From: an uncultured Lachnospiraceae bacterium
GTDB taxonomy: Bacteria; Bacillota; Clostridia; Lachnospirales; Lachnospiraceae
DNA length: 30,611 nt
Assembly (NCBI GenBank): GCA_902489645.1
Contig: CABUAW010000031.1
Location: 1 to 30,611 of the forward strand
Direction: 5' to 3'
Position numbers and translations under genes: made by a program. The notes beneath the pieces are model-generated. The model searched no databases. It was not told the DNA's origin and saw only the letters and a list, made by a program, of their open reading frames with translations. Position 1 is the first letter of the stretch. Each line of letters starts with the position of its first letter. This document shows, in pieces, positions 15,472 to 22,906 of this stretch.

Positions 15472-16902
15472 TTACTTTAAAGTTTCCAAATTCAGGTTAT
15501 GGCGTTTCAGAATACGGTAAAGACGTGAACGTGGAATTTGCAGTTGGCTGGCGGTTTTTGTTATGTTGTAATTGGTTTTTTCTAATGTTTCCAGGATAAT
15601 ATCTCTTTCCAAATAAGCCAGCATGGCGTCAAGACTGTCGTTTTCAAATGAATTTTTAGCTTTTGTGTTCACATGGCTTTGTATAATTTGTGACGGAATA
15701 TCGTGCAGTTCGATGGTGTTCGAATCGGACATATAGTAAATACGCTCGATAATATTCGATAATTCCCGGATATTTCCGGGCCAATCATAATTTAGAAGTA
15801 CATTTTCAGCGGATTTTGAAAGATTCTTGGTGATTCCCTGTGTCTGACATAATTTATTTAAAAAGTGGCTGATTAATATAGGAATATCATCCTTCCGTTC
15901 CCGTAAAGGCGGCACATTAACGTTCAATATATTGAGACGGTAATACAAATCTTCACGAAATTGACCGTCTTGAACCATTTGTTCAAGGTTACGGTTCGTT
16001 GCGGTGATGACACGGACATCAATTGGGATAGGCGCGTTACCGCCAATACGCGTCACTTCCTTTTCCTGAAGGACACGGAGCAGCTTGGCCTGTACAAATA
16101 AAGGAAGCTCGCCGATTTCATCAAGAAATAGTGTGCCATGATTGGCCGCCTCAAATTTACCCATGGAACCGTTGCGTTTAGCACCTGTAAAAGAACCGCC
16201 CATATAACCGAAGAGTTCTGATTCTAGAAGGTTTTCCGGGATAGCGGCACAATTCACACATATCAGCGGGTAGGCGTTTCGATGACTGTATTGGTGGATG
16301 GAATGGGCGACGAGTTCCTTGCCGGAACCGCTTTCTCCGGTAATAAGGACCGTAGATGGACTCTCGGCCAGTTTATAGATGGTGTTTTTCATAGCTTTAA
16401 TTGGCTGGCTTTCACCAAGTATACTATTGATAGAATATTTTGCGCCTTTAAGGCTGGTCAATTCTTTTTTATATTGTTCAAGGTCATGATGCAGCTGTTT
16501 GTTTTGCAGGGTCAGAGAGAAGAGGTCATACATGTTTTGGAAAACAACAATTCCAAAACAGGCCACAGCCTCGTCATTTTCAATGACCGGAATCAAATTG
16601 CATACAGCCTCCAAATCTCGGGAATAGGAATCTACATATTTATGATAGACGCCAAATAACGGTTTTTTTGTCTTTAAAACCATTGGAAGACGACTATTGC
16701 TTATGAAATGACGGACATTTTTTCCTAAAAAATTCATATCATTCACATGAAGATAAGATTTATAAGCATCATTGAGAAAGATAATATTTTCATCTTTATC
16801 AATAATAATCATAGGAATAGGGAGTGTCTGGAAGATGGTTTTTACAACTTCCAAATCAGAAAAACCGACATTTGTAATGGACAATTGGTTCTGTGGTTTC
16901 AT
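15472..16902 (-). CDS. sigma-54-dependent activator (PAS-AAA+-Fis HTH)
   Basis: A 476-residue enhancer-binding protein. PAS-like sensor at about residues 20-125; AAA+ domain with Walker A GESGSGKE (189-196), the sigma-54 contact loop GSFTGA (236-241, a Ser variant of GAFTGA), Walker B LFLDEIGE (258-265) and arginine-finger region FREDLYYRLNILNV; Fis-type helix-turn-helix in the last 45 residues (NYNITKTASQLQIPRSRLYRILKRHNL). The PAS domain probably senses a small molecule tied to the pathway. There is no response-regulator receiver domain. ATG at 16902 has AAAGGAG 8 bases upstream, better than the ATG at 16920. It lies between its two presumed targets. Confidence 0.92.
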   Translation of the reverse strand: MKPQNQLSITNVGFSDLEVVKTIFQTLPIPMIIIDKDENIIFLNDAYKSYLHVNDMNFLGKNVRHFISNSRLPMVLKTKKPLFGVYHKYVDSYSRDLEAVCNLIPVIENDEAVACFGIVVFQNMYDLFSLTLQNKQLHHDLEQYKKELTSLKGAKYSINSILGESQPIKAMKNTIYKLAESPSTVLITGESGSGKELVAHSIHQYSHRNAYPLICVNCAAIPENLLESELFGYMGGSFTGAKRNGSMGKFEAANHGTLFLDEIGELPLFVQAKLLRVLQEKEVTRIGGNAPIPIDVRVITATNRNLEQMVQDGQFREDLYYRLNILNVNVPPLRERKDDIPILISHFLNKLCQTQGITKNLSKSAENVLLNYDWPGNIRELSNIIERIYYMSDSNTIELHDIPSQIIQSHVNTKAKNSFENDSLDAMLAYLERDIILETLEKTNYNITKTASQLQIPRSRLYRILKRHNLNLETLK

Positions 16903-16944
16903 ATGAGTGACTCCTTTCATTAAACTATAAGCCAGGATGCCTTT

Positions 16945-16973
16945 ATTATAATGTAAAATAAATTAAAAATAAA
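16945..16973 (-). promoter_or_regulatory. possible sigma-A promoter of the activator gene
   Basis: On the - strand TTTATT (16973-16968), 17-base spacer, perfect TATAAT (16950-16945). The -35 is weak, and the region is AT-rich, so chance is possible. Confidence 0.4.
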
Positions 16974-17039
16974 CGATATTATGTGAAATAATAGGAATAA
17001 TATCTTTGAAATCAGTGATAAAATTCTAAAATAATCAAA

Positions 17040-17086
17040 AAAAATGTAGCAGATTAGGACAGAGTGTCTCAAACTGCTACATTTTT
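17040..17086. promoter_or_regulatory. inverted repeat upstream of the sigma-54 promoter, candidate enhancer site
   Basis: AAAAATGTAGCAG (17040-17052) and CTGCTACATTTTT (17074-17086) are perfect 13-bp arms; the 21-base centre holds a smaller dyad GACA-GAG-TGTC. It lies about 80-130 bases before the -24 element, the usual distance for activator binding. Divergent genes flank it, so a terminator here would have little purpose. Confidence 0.65.
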
Positions 17087-17166
17087 GCGTGAAAAAGAAT
17101 AATAAAGAAAATATGAATCGGGCAGATATTTTGCAATTTCAGGAAAAAATGATGGAGAAGGGAAAT

Positions 17167-17182
17167 TGGCATGTTTTTTGCG
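17167..17182 (+). promoter_or_regulatory. sigma-54 promoter of the permease-thiolase-reductase operon
   Basis: TGGCATG (17167-17173), TTTT, TTGC (17178-17181): -24 GG and -12 GC at the correct spacing. Expected start point near 17193, leaving a leader of about 108 bases. Confidence 0.85.
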
Positions 17183-17207
17183 AAATATAGAAAGTGAAGG
17201 GAAATTT

Positions 17208-17251
17208 ATAACAGCATTTAAAGAGTTGGGACTAATCAGAAATGCTGTTAT
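17208..17251 (+). promoter_or_regulatory. 12-bp inverted repeat in the operon leader
   Basis: ATAACAGCATTT (17208-17219) and AAATGCTGTTAT (17240-17251) pair perfectly around a 20-base loop. It falls inside the predicted transcript, 50 bases before the permease ATG. No U-run follows, so a leader hairpin for stability or control, or a second protein site, is more likely than a terminator. The rest of the 398-base gap 16903-17300 shows nothing coding. Confidence 0.55.
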
Positions 17252-17300
17252 TAAGGGGCTTCGAACAGTAACAAAAACAAAAGACTAAGGAGGGTATGAT

Positions 17301-18605
17301 ATGTCCAGTGTTGCATTATCCGGTATCGGAATTTTATTGTCACTTGTTGTGATGACCATTTTTGCTTTCAAAGGAGTAAGTACGGTTATTTGTGGATGTG
17401 TGGCGGCTTTAATCACTATCGTGTTAAGTGGTCTGCCGGTTCTTGAAACAATGTCATCCAATTACATTCTGGGTGTGGCTTCTTTCTTTATTTCTTATTT
17501 TCTGATTTTCTTATTAAGTAGTATCATGGGTAAGATTTATGAACAGACGGGTGCCGCGAAGGCAGTCGGCGAAAAGCTGGCAAGAACCTTTGGACCAAAG
17601 ATGGCTATGGCGGCCGTTGTTGTTTCTACGGCAATTTTAATTTATGGAGGTATAACATCCTTTGTGGTTATTTTTGCTATTTTTCCAATAGCGCTGGTTC
17701 TTTTCGAAGAAGCGGATATTCCTACGAGACTGATTCCGGGCGCGGCCACGTTAGGACTTTGGAGTTTTGCCATGACAGGACCGTTTTCAACACAAATTCA
17801 GAATATTATTCCGATGAATTACTTAGGCACAAGCTCAATTGCAGCTTTAGGACCTGGCGGTCTGACAGCAATTTTGTGTTTTGGTATTGGGGTTATTTAT
17901 TTAATGTGGGAAGAAAAGAAAGCGAAGAAAAAAGGGGAACATTTTGTATTCCCGGCGCATGTACAAAAGTTGGAAGATACAAAAGAAAAACCCAATTGGT
18001 TTATTGCTTTGATTCCGATTTTATTTGTAATTATTTCATTCAATGCGTTCCAGTTAAACATTGTATATGCATTGTTGATTACAGATATTATGGCAATCGT
18101 ATTGTTTTTTAAATATTTCCCGGAGAGAAATTTTATGAAAGCCATTAATGATGGGGCGGCCGGCGCCGTTACCGTTATTATTAATACGGCGGCAATCGTT
18201 GGATTCGGTTCGGTTGTAAAGATGACGCCATTCTATACGTATGCCGTAGATACCATCGTAAATTTACAGATGAATCCATATGTGCTTAGTTTTGCATCAA
18301 CCAATATTTTTGCCGGATTGATGGGTTCTTCTTCCGGTTCCCTTGGTTTGTTTTATGAATCCCTTGGCGATTTGATGCTTGAATATGGTCAGGCCGGATA
18401 TAATCTGGAATTTATTCACAGATTGAGTTCGGTTGGCTGTGCGGGATTGGATTCGCTTCCATACTGCGGCGCTATTATTTCCGTATTGAATGTATGCGGT
18501 GTTACACATAAAGAAGGATACTTTCCGATTTTTATTAATTGTACGGTAATTCCGATTCTGGTGGGCGCTTTTGTATTATTGCCGCTTTGTATGTTGTTAG
18601 GATAA
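17301..18605 (+). CDS. GntP-type organic-acid permease
   Basis: A 434-residue membrane protein with about 11-12 hydrophobic segments. It resembles the GntP/COG2610 group, whose members carry gluconate, other hydroxy acids and, in some bacteria, 3-hydroxybutyrate. Typical are SSIMGKIYEQTGAAKAVGEKLARTFGPK, ILIYGGITSFVVIFAIFPIALVLFEEADIP and GSSSGSLGLFYESLGDLM. It is the first gene behind a sigma-54 promoter and is followed by thiolase and reductase genes, so a short-chain 3-hydroxy or keto acid is the likely substrate; this is inferred. AAGGAGGG precedes the ATG. Confidence 0.82.
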   Translation: MSSVALSGIGILLSLVVMTIFAFKGVSTVICGCVAALITIVLSGLPVLETMSSNYILGVASFFISYFLIFLLSSIMGKIYEQTGAAKAVGEKLARTFGPKMAMAAVVVSTAILIYGGITSFVVIFAIFPIALVLFEEADIPTRLIPGAATLGLWSFAMTGPFSTQIQNIIPMNYLGTSSIAALGPGGLTAILCFGIGVIYLMWEEKKAKKKGEHFVFPAHVQKLEDTKEKPNWFIALIPILFVIISFNAFQLNIVYALLITDIMAIVLFFKYFPERNFMKAINDGAAGAVTVIINTAAIVGFGSVVKMTPFYTYAVDTIVNLQMNPYVLSFASTNIFAGLMGSSSGSLGLFYESLGDLMLEYGQAGYNLEFIHRLSSVGCAGLDSLPYCGAIISVLNVCGVTHKEGYFPIFINCTVIPILVGAFVLLPLCMLLG

Positions 18606-18628
18606 GGGATAGATTCAGGAGGAAAAGT

Positions 18629-19825
18629 ATGAAAGAAATAGTAATTGTAAGTGCGGCACGAACACCATTTGGAAAATTTGGAGGCACACTTAAAAATTTC
18701 AAAGCGACGGATTTGGGCGGCTTTGCAATAAAAGAGGCGTTAAAACGCGCCGGAATTAGCGGTGACCAGGTAGATGAAGTTGTGTATGGTATGGTTGTTC
18801 CGGCAGGACAGGGACAGATTCCGGGACGGCAGGCTTCAATCAAAGGCGGTATCCCGCACAGCGTTCCGGTTGTAACCATTAATAAGGTATGCGGCTCTGC
18901 CTTGAAGGCAGTAACGCTCGGCGCTCAGATGATTAAGGCAGGAGATGCAGAAGTTATTGTGGCGGGCGGTATGGAAAGCATGAGCAATATTCCATATGTA
19001 CTCCCGAATATGCGTTGGGGAAGCCGTATGAATGATGTCAAAGCGAAAGACGCTATGGTATTCGATGGGCTTTGGTGCCCTGAAAATGATGTGCATATGG
19101 CTGTTATCGGAGGTTCTGTAGCCGCAGAATATCATGTAACTCGTGAAATGCAGGATGCCTGGTCATTCAGAAGTCAACAGCGCTGGGCAGCGGGTGAAGC
19201 AAAGGGAAAATTTGAAGATGAAAGATTTCCGGTGGAGGTTTCCGGCCAAAAAGGGCAGGTTACTCTTTTTACAAAAGATGAGGCGCCCCGTCCGGAAACA
19301 ACGCTGGAAGGCTTGAGTAAATTATCTCCATTGTTTGTTGAAAATGGTACGGTTACTGCGGGTAATGCTCCTGGTACAAACGATGGTGCTTCTGCCATTG
19401 TGCTTATGAGCAGGGATAAGGCGGAAGCGCTTGGCGCTCCGATTTTGGCAACCATTAAAGGGTATGCACAGGCTTCCAGGGAATCCCGTTATATTGCGAC
19501 GGTTCCGGGACTGGCAATTCAGGAGTTGATGGCCAAAAATAATCTGACAGTCGGAGATTTTGATTTAATAGAAATTAATGAAGCCTTTGCGGCCGTTCCG
19601 TTAGTCAGTTGTCTTGGTATTCTCGGAATGACTTCGGAGGAAATGGATGAAAAGGTCAATGTAAACGGCAGCGCAGTCGCCGTTGGGCATCCAATCGGAG
19701 CAACAGGCGCTCGTATTCTTATGACTTTAATCTATGAGTTAAAGCGTTCCGGTAAGAAAAGCGGTGTTGCGGCGATTTGTTCCGGCATGGCACAGGGCGA
19801 CGCTGTATGGGTGGAAGTTGAGTAA
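18629..19825 (+). CDS. acetyl-CoA C-acetyltransferase (thiolase)
   Basis: A 398-residue biosynthetic-type thiolase. The acyl-accepting Cys88 is in NKVCGSALKAV, GHPIGATGAR holds His354, and the C-terminal AAICSGMAQGDA holds the base Cys384; NEAFA is also present. In place of the usual CxGGGQG the end reads CSGMAQG. It condenses two acetyl-CoA into acetoacetyl-CoA or runs in reverse. ATG at 18629 is chosen because AGGAGG lies 8 bases before it; the frame is open for 30 codons upstream inside the permease gene. The gap to the permease is 23 bases. Confidence 0.92.
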   Translation: MKEIVIVSAARTPFGKFGGTLKNFKATDLGGFAIKEALKRAGISGDQVDEVVYGMVVPAGQGQIPGRQASIKGGIPHSVPVVTINKVCGSALKAVTLGAQMIKAGDAEVIVAGGMESMSNIPYVLPNMRWGSRMNDVKAKDAMVFDGLWCPENDVHMAVIGGSVAAEYHVTREMQDAWSFRSQQRWAAGEAKGKFEDERFPVEVSGQKGQVTLFTKDEAPRPETTLEGLSKLSPLFVENGTVTAGNAPGTNDGASAIVLMSRDKAEALGAPILATIKGYAQASRESRYIATVPGLAIQELMAKNNLTVGDFDLIEINEAFAAVPLVSCLGILGMTSEEMDEKVNVNGSAVAVGHPIGATGARILMTLIYELKRSGKKSGVAAICSGMAQGDAVWVEVE

Positions 19826-19856
19826 CAGCTAAATATATTAAAGGAGATATTCTATT

Positions 19857-20618
19857 ATGAGAAGATTTGAAGGGAAAACAGTTTTAATCACGGGAGGCTC
19901 CGGAGGACTTGGTTCTGCACAATGCAAAAAATTTGCCGAACAGGGAGCAAATTTAGCTATTAATTATGTAAATATTGGGAATTTGGCCGAAGAAACACAG
20001 AAGCTTGCCGACGAATTAACGGCGGCTTACGGCGGTGAACATCGCATTTATCCGGCGGATATCAGTAAGGAAGAGGATGTTGCGATTATGGTGGAAAGCG
20101 TCAAAAGTGATTTTGGAAAGATTGATGTTTTGGTGAATAATGCGGGCATTTCGATAAATGCATCGACATGGAAGTATCCGGAGGATGCCTGGGAAAAAGT
20201 TATCGGAGTTAATCTGACCGGCGCCTTTCATTGTATTAAAGCCGTATTGCCGCTTATGAGGGAACGTACATATGGAAGAATCATTAATCTGAGTTCAGTT
20301 GTGGGTATCACGGGCGCTATGGGGACCGTAGCCTATGGCGCTTCAAAGGCCGGATTGATTGGAATGATGAAAACAGTTGCACGTGAGGTGGCTGCAAAAA
20401 ATATTACAATTAACTGTGTTGCACCGGGATATATTAATGCGGGAATTATCCGGGATGTTCCCGAGCGTTTTATGGAGGATAATGTGGTTCCTTCCATACC
20501 AATGAAACGCTTGGGTGAAGCGGAGGATATCGCAAATGCAATTGCATTTCTTGCATCGGATGAGGCAAAGTATATTACGGGAGCTGTAATACCGGTTGAT
20601 GGCGGATTCGCAATGTAA
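19857..20618 (+). CDS. short-chain reductase, acetoacetyl-CoA reductase/FabG-like
   Basis: A 253-residue classical SDR. TGGSGGLG (residues 12-19) binds the dinucleotide, NNAG is at 94-97, and the Ser147-Tyr160-Lys164 triad is in NLSSVVG and YGASK. It closes with TGAVIPVDGGFAM. FabG/PhaB-type enzymes reduce 3-ketoacyl-thioesters to the (R)-3-hydroxy form. The thiolase next door suggests acetoacetyl-CoA as substrate; a 3-hydroxybutyrate dehydrogenase role is the main alternative. AAGGAGATA precedes the ATG; a terminator follows. Confidence 0.85.
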   Translation: MRRFEGKTVLITGGSGGLGSAQCKKFAEQGANLAINYVNIGNLAEETQKLADELTAAYGGEHRIYPADISKEEDVAIMVESVKSDFGKIDVLVNNAGISINASTWKYPEDAWEKVIGVNLTGAFHCIKAVLPLMRERTYGRIINLSSVVGITGAMGTVAYGASKAGLIGMMKTVAREVAAKNITINCVAPGYINAGIIRDVPERFMEDNVVPSIPMKRLGEAEDIANAIAFLASDEAKYITGAVIPVDGGFAM

Positions 20619-20639
20619 AAATAAATGAGAAAAATGTAA

Positions 20640-20676
20640 AAGGCTTCGCAGTTTGTACAACTGCGGGGCTTTTTTT
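20640..20676 (+). terminator. intrinsic terminator of the permease-thiolase-reductase operon
   Basis: Arms 20640-20653 and 20659-20672 pair over 14 positions, with four G-T pairs, around TGTAC; a run of seven T ends at 20676. Confidence 0.85.
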
Positions 20677-20740
20677 CAGACTTTTTGGCCAATGTGATAG
20701 CGCTGGTAAATGGGACATGCAACAATACACGCCGGAAATC

Positions 20741-20760
20741 ATAAGATAACGATAAGATAA
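20741..20760. repeat. tandem ATAAGATAA repeat upstream of the recombinase pair
   Basis: ATAAGATAA occurs at 20741-20749 and again at 20752-20760, an 11-bp period (one helix turn), with a partial third copy ATAAG at 20761. It lies 18 bases before the 62-residue gene. Tandem sites of one-turn spacing suit a small DNA-binding protein; function is inferred. Confidence 0.45.
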
Positions 20761-20777
20761 ATAAGGTGTGATTAAGC

Positions 20778-20966
20778 TTGAGGAAACCAACCTATTATCT
20801 TTGGAAAGATGACTTTTCTACCCAGGAGGAATTTGAAAAAGTGAAGGAGGAATATAGAAATTTAGGATTTCGGGTTGTCACCTATTTAAACGGACGAAGT
20901 GAAAAAAGTATTCATGATGAATTAAAGGCCATTATAAAAAATCATTTAAAGGAAGTGGAGGAATGA
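20778..20966 (+). CDS. 62-residue protein coupled to the recombinase
   Basis: A small charged protein (TYYLWKDDFSTQEEFEKV, then YLNGRSEKSIHDELKAIIKNHLKEVEE) that I cannot assign to a family. It starts at TTG 20778 behind AAGGTG and overlaps the recombinase start (ATGA), so the two are translated together. Small proteins beside large serine recombinases include directionality factors and accessory regulators, and that is the natural candidate role. No helix-turn-helix is obvious. Confidence 0.7.
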   Translation: MRKPTYYLWKDDFSTQEEFEKVKEEYRNLGFRVVTYLNGRSEKSIHDELKAIIKNHLKEVEE

Positions 20967-22906
20967 ATGTCGGATATGTACGTCTGTCAAGAGATGATGA
21001 TAAAAAAAATTATGTTTCTATTGAAAATCAGAAACTGATTATTAATCAATTTGCAGCTGAACAAAATCTTACGATAGACCGCTGGTATGAAGACGACGGT
21101 ATTTCCGGTTATAAATTTGAACGTCCCGGATTTAACCAATTAATGGACGATTTAGAGAAAGATATTGATATTGTATTTGTAAAGGATTTTTCTCGTCTTG
21201 GCCGTCACAATGCCAAAGTTCTTCTTCTTTTAGATGAATTTCGGGAACGCGGCAAACAGTTAATTGTTATTGATGATAATTATGATTCAAGGAGTACAGA
21301 AGATGATACCATCGGCATCAAAACATGGTATAATGAAAGATATGTAAAAGATACCAGCAAAAAAATACGTCGTGCCATTAGAGCCCGACAAAAAGAAGGT
21401 ACTTTGGTGACACAGCCGCCATTTGGTTATAAGAGAAATAAAAAAGATAAATCAAAAATTGAAATTGTACCAAAAGAAGCGGGGTATGTGGCGCAGGTTT
21501 TTGATTTGTATTTACATGGTTACGGTTATCGTAAGATTGCCAATTACATGACAGAAAAAAATGTTCCGACACCATCTATGATTCGCCATGAGAAAGAATT
21601 GGAAGAGGGAAAACTTACGAAACGCCGCATGGCTGTGGAATGGTCCGATTCGATGGTCAAAGATATACTTGCTAATGATTTTTATATCGGAACCCTGCGT
21701 TTGCGGAAACGCTCCAGGTGTACCGTTCATGGAAAGGATAAACGTGTTCCCAGGAATGAACAGTATGCTTTTGAGAATCATCATCCGGCTATTATTGACA
21801 GGGAGACCTTTGACCTGGTTCAAAGTATGAAAAAGAAGCGTATAAAAAGTCATTATCGCGGCAGCCACGGTAAAGGGGCGGATTCAGAAATCATAAATCC
21901 ATTCGGAAGCTGCCTGTTTTGTAAAAATTGTAAAAGCCGTTTGACGCCTATTCGACGGATGACCTCTGACCGTATCCGTAAATATTATATATGTACAACC
22001 TACAATACAAAAGGTAAGCGTTATTGCCCTGAGGCTCATCTTATTGAAGAAGGGGAATTGATGAAGGATGTTATAACCTACATCCGCTTTTGCCGGGATA
22101 CTTTTTGCAAAGATATTGCTTCATATGAACTGAATGATTTTAATGTTGGGGAAAAAACAGTTGAGGAAAAATATTCCGAAATTCGAAAGGGTATTAATGA
22201 ATGTAAGAATCGGCTGAAAATTTTATTGACACAAAAAAATAAGGATTTGGCCAATGCCTATGGAAATGAAGAGATTATTAACGAAAGTTATGCCGCCTTG
22301 CAAAAGGATATCCTTTTGCAGCTTCATGGATTGGAAATGAATTTGCAAGAATTGGAGGATATCCGTCTGAAAACAGGGAATAAAAAAGAAAAATTTCAAA
22401 ATGCCCTGAGTGTGATTGATGATATTATTGAAAAAGGAATTTTGGACCGAAAGGATGTGGAAATGCTGATTGAACGCATTGAAATAGATGCGGACGGTTT
22501 CCCGGAGATTGAATTAAAGCCGTGTTTAACAGGTTTGACACAGTATGGTCCCATCCGAAAAATGAATCATTGTGAAAACGAAATTATTTATCAGGTTATG
22601 AAATCAATTCTCGAAGATGACAGAGAATTTACTTCTGCAAAATATTTATCGAAAGCATTAGCGGATAAGGGGTATTCTAAATGCGAAAAAAATATTGTTC
22701 TGTATATTAAACTCATGATGGAAATGAGAATTATAGAACCAGGCGGTAATTCCTTAAAACCATATAGGATAATTCGGCCAAAGACGGAAATACAGGCAAT
22801 AGTGACAGATTTTCGGCGACGAATGTTGCTTGATAATGATGCTGCCTATGTTTATAATTTACATGAATATGGTGCAAACAGGTGGTATGCCTCAGATGGT
22901 TTTTGA
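20963..22906 (+). CDS. large serine recombinase, 3' end crosses attR
   Basis: A 647-residue integrase. Resolvase domain at residues 1-145 with catalytic Ser9 in YVRLSRDD and VKDFSRLGRH (73-82); recombinase domain about 150-290 (QPPFGYKR, GYGYRKIANYM, WSDSMVKDIL); zinc ribbon with Cys317, Cys320, Cys323, Cys344 and Cys355; coiled coil about 390-470; then a C-terminal tail. Codon 640 (AGG) straddles the junction: the last seven residues WYASDGF and the TGA are host DNA. In the excised circle the frame would run on into the left end for 37 further residues, to a TGA at 14328-14330, giving 677 residues. The gene is AT-rich compared with the flanks. Confidence 0.95.
   Translation: MNVGYVRLSRDDDKKNYVSIENQKLIINQFAAEQNLTIDRWYEDDGISGYKFERPGFNQLMDDLEKDIDIVFVKDFSRLGRHNAKVLLLLDEFRERGKQLIVIDDNYDSRSTEDDTIGIKTWYNERYVKDTSKKIRRAIRARQKEGTLVTQPPFGYKRNKKDKSKIEIVPKEAGYVAQVFDLYLHGYGYRKIANYMTEKNVPTPSMIRHEKELEEGKLTKRRMAVEWSDSMVKDILANDFYIGTLRLRKRSRCTVHGKDKRVPRNEQYAFENHHPAIIDRETFDLVQSMKKKRIKSHYRGSHGKGADSEIINPFGSCLFCKNCKSRLTPIRRMTSDRIRKYYICTTYNTKGKRYCPEAHLIEEGELMKDVITYIRFCRDTFCKDIASYELNDFNVGEKTVEEKYSEIRKGINECKNRLKILLTQKNKDLANAYGNEEIINESYAALQKDILLQLHGLEMNLQELEDIRLKTGNKKEKFQNALSVIDDIIEKGILDRKDVEMLIERIEIDADGFPEIELKPCLTGLTQYGPIRKMNHCENEIIYQVMKSILEDDREFTSAKYLSKALADKGYSKCEKNIVLYIKLMMEMRIIEPGGNSLKPYRIIRPKTEIQAIVTDFRRRMLLDNDAAYVYNLHEYGANRWYASDGF
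22858..22906 (+). other. attR, right element junction
   Basis: Element arm 22858-22880 (TTTACATGAATATGG..., ending CAAACA), core GG at 22881-22882 within GGTG, host arm after it. The whole junction is coding for the recombinase C-terminus in one frame and the binding protein in another. Confidence 0.85.

Larger units (their letters stand above)
14215..22880 (+). mobile_element. 8666-bp serine-recombinase integrative element with a sigma-54 metabolic cassette
   Basis: Bounded by GGTG at 14215-14218 and 22881-22884; the next base on each side differs, so identity is exactly 4 bp. Deleting 14215-22880 restores an unbroken binding-protein frame. Content from left: DUF3791 and DUF3990 remnant; maoC and a sigma-54 activator on the - strand; permease, thiolase and reductase on the + strand; then a 62-residue gene and the large serine recombinase at the right end. 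No conjugation, replication or phage structural genes are present, so it can excise and integrate by its own recombinase but needs outside help to transfer. The cargo is AT-richer than the left flank, the recombinase most of all. Confidence 0.92.

Noticed and set aside
17040..17086. Reading the 13-bp inverted repeat as an intrinsic terminator
   Set aside because: The loop is 21 bases, divergent genes flank it, and a sigma-54 promoter lies downstream at enhancer distance; an activator site fits better.
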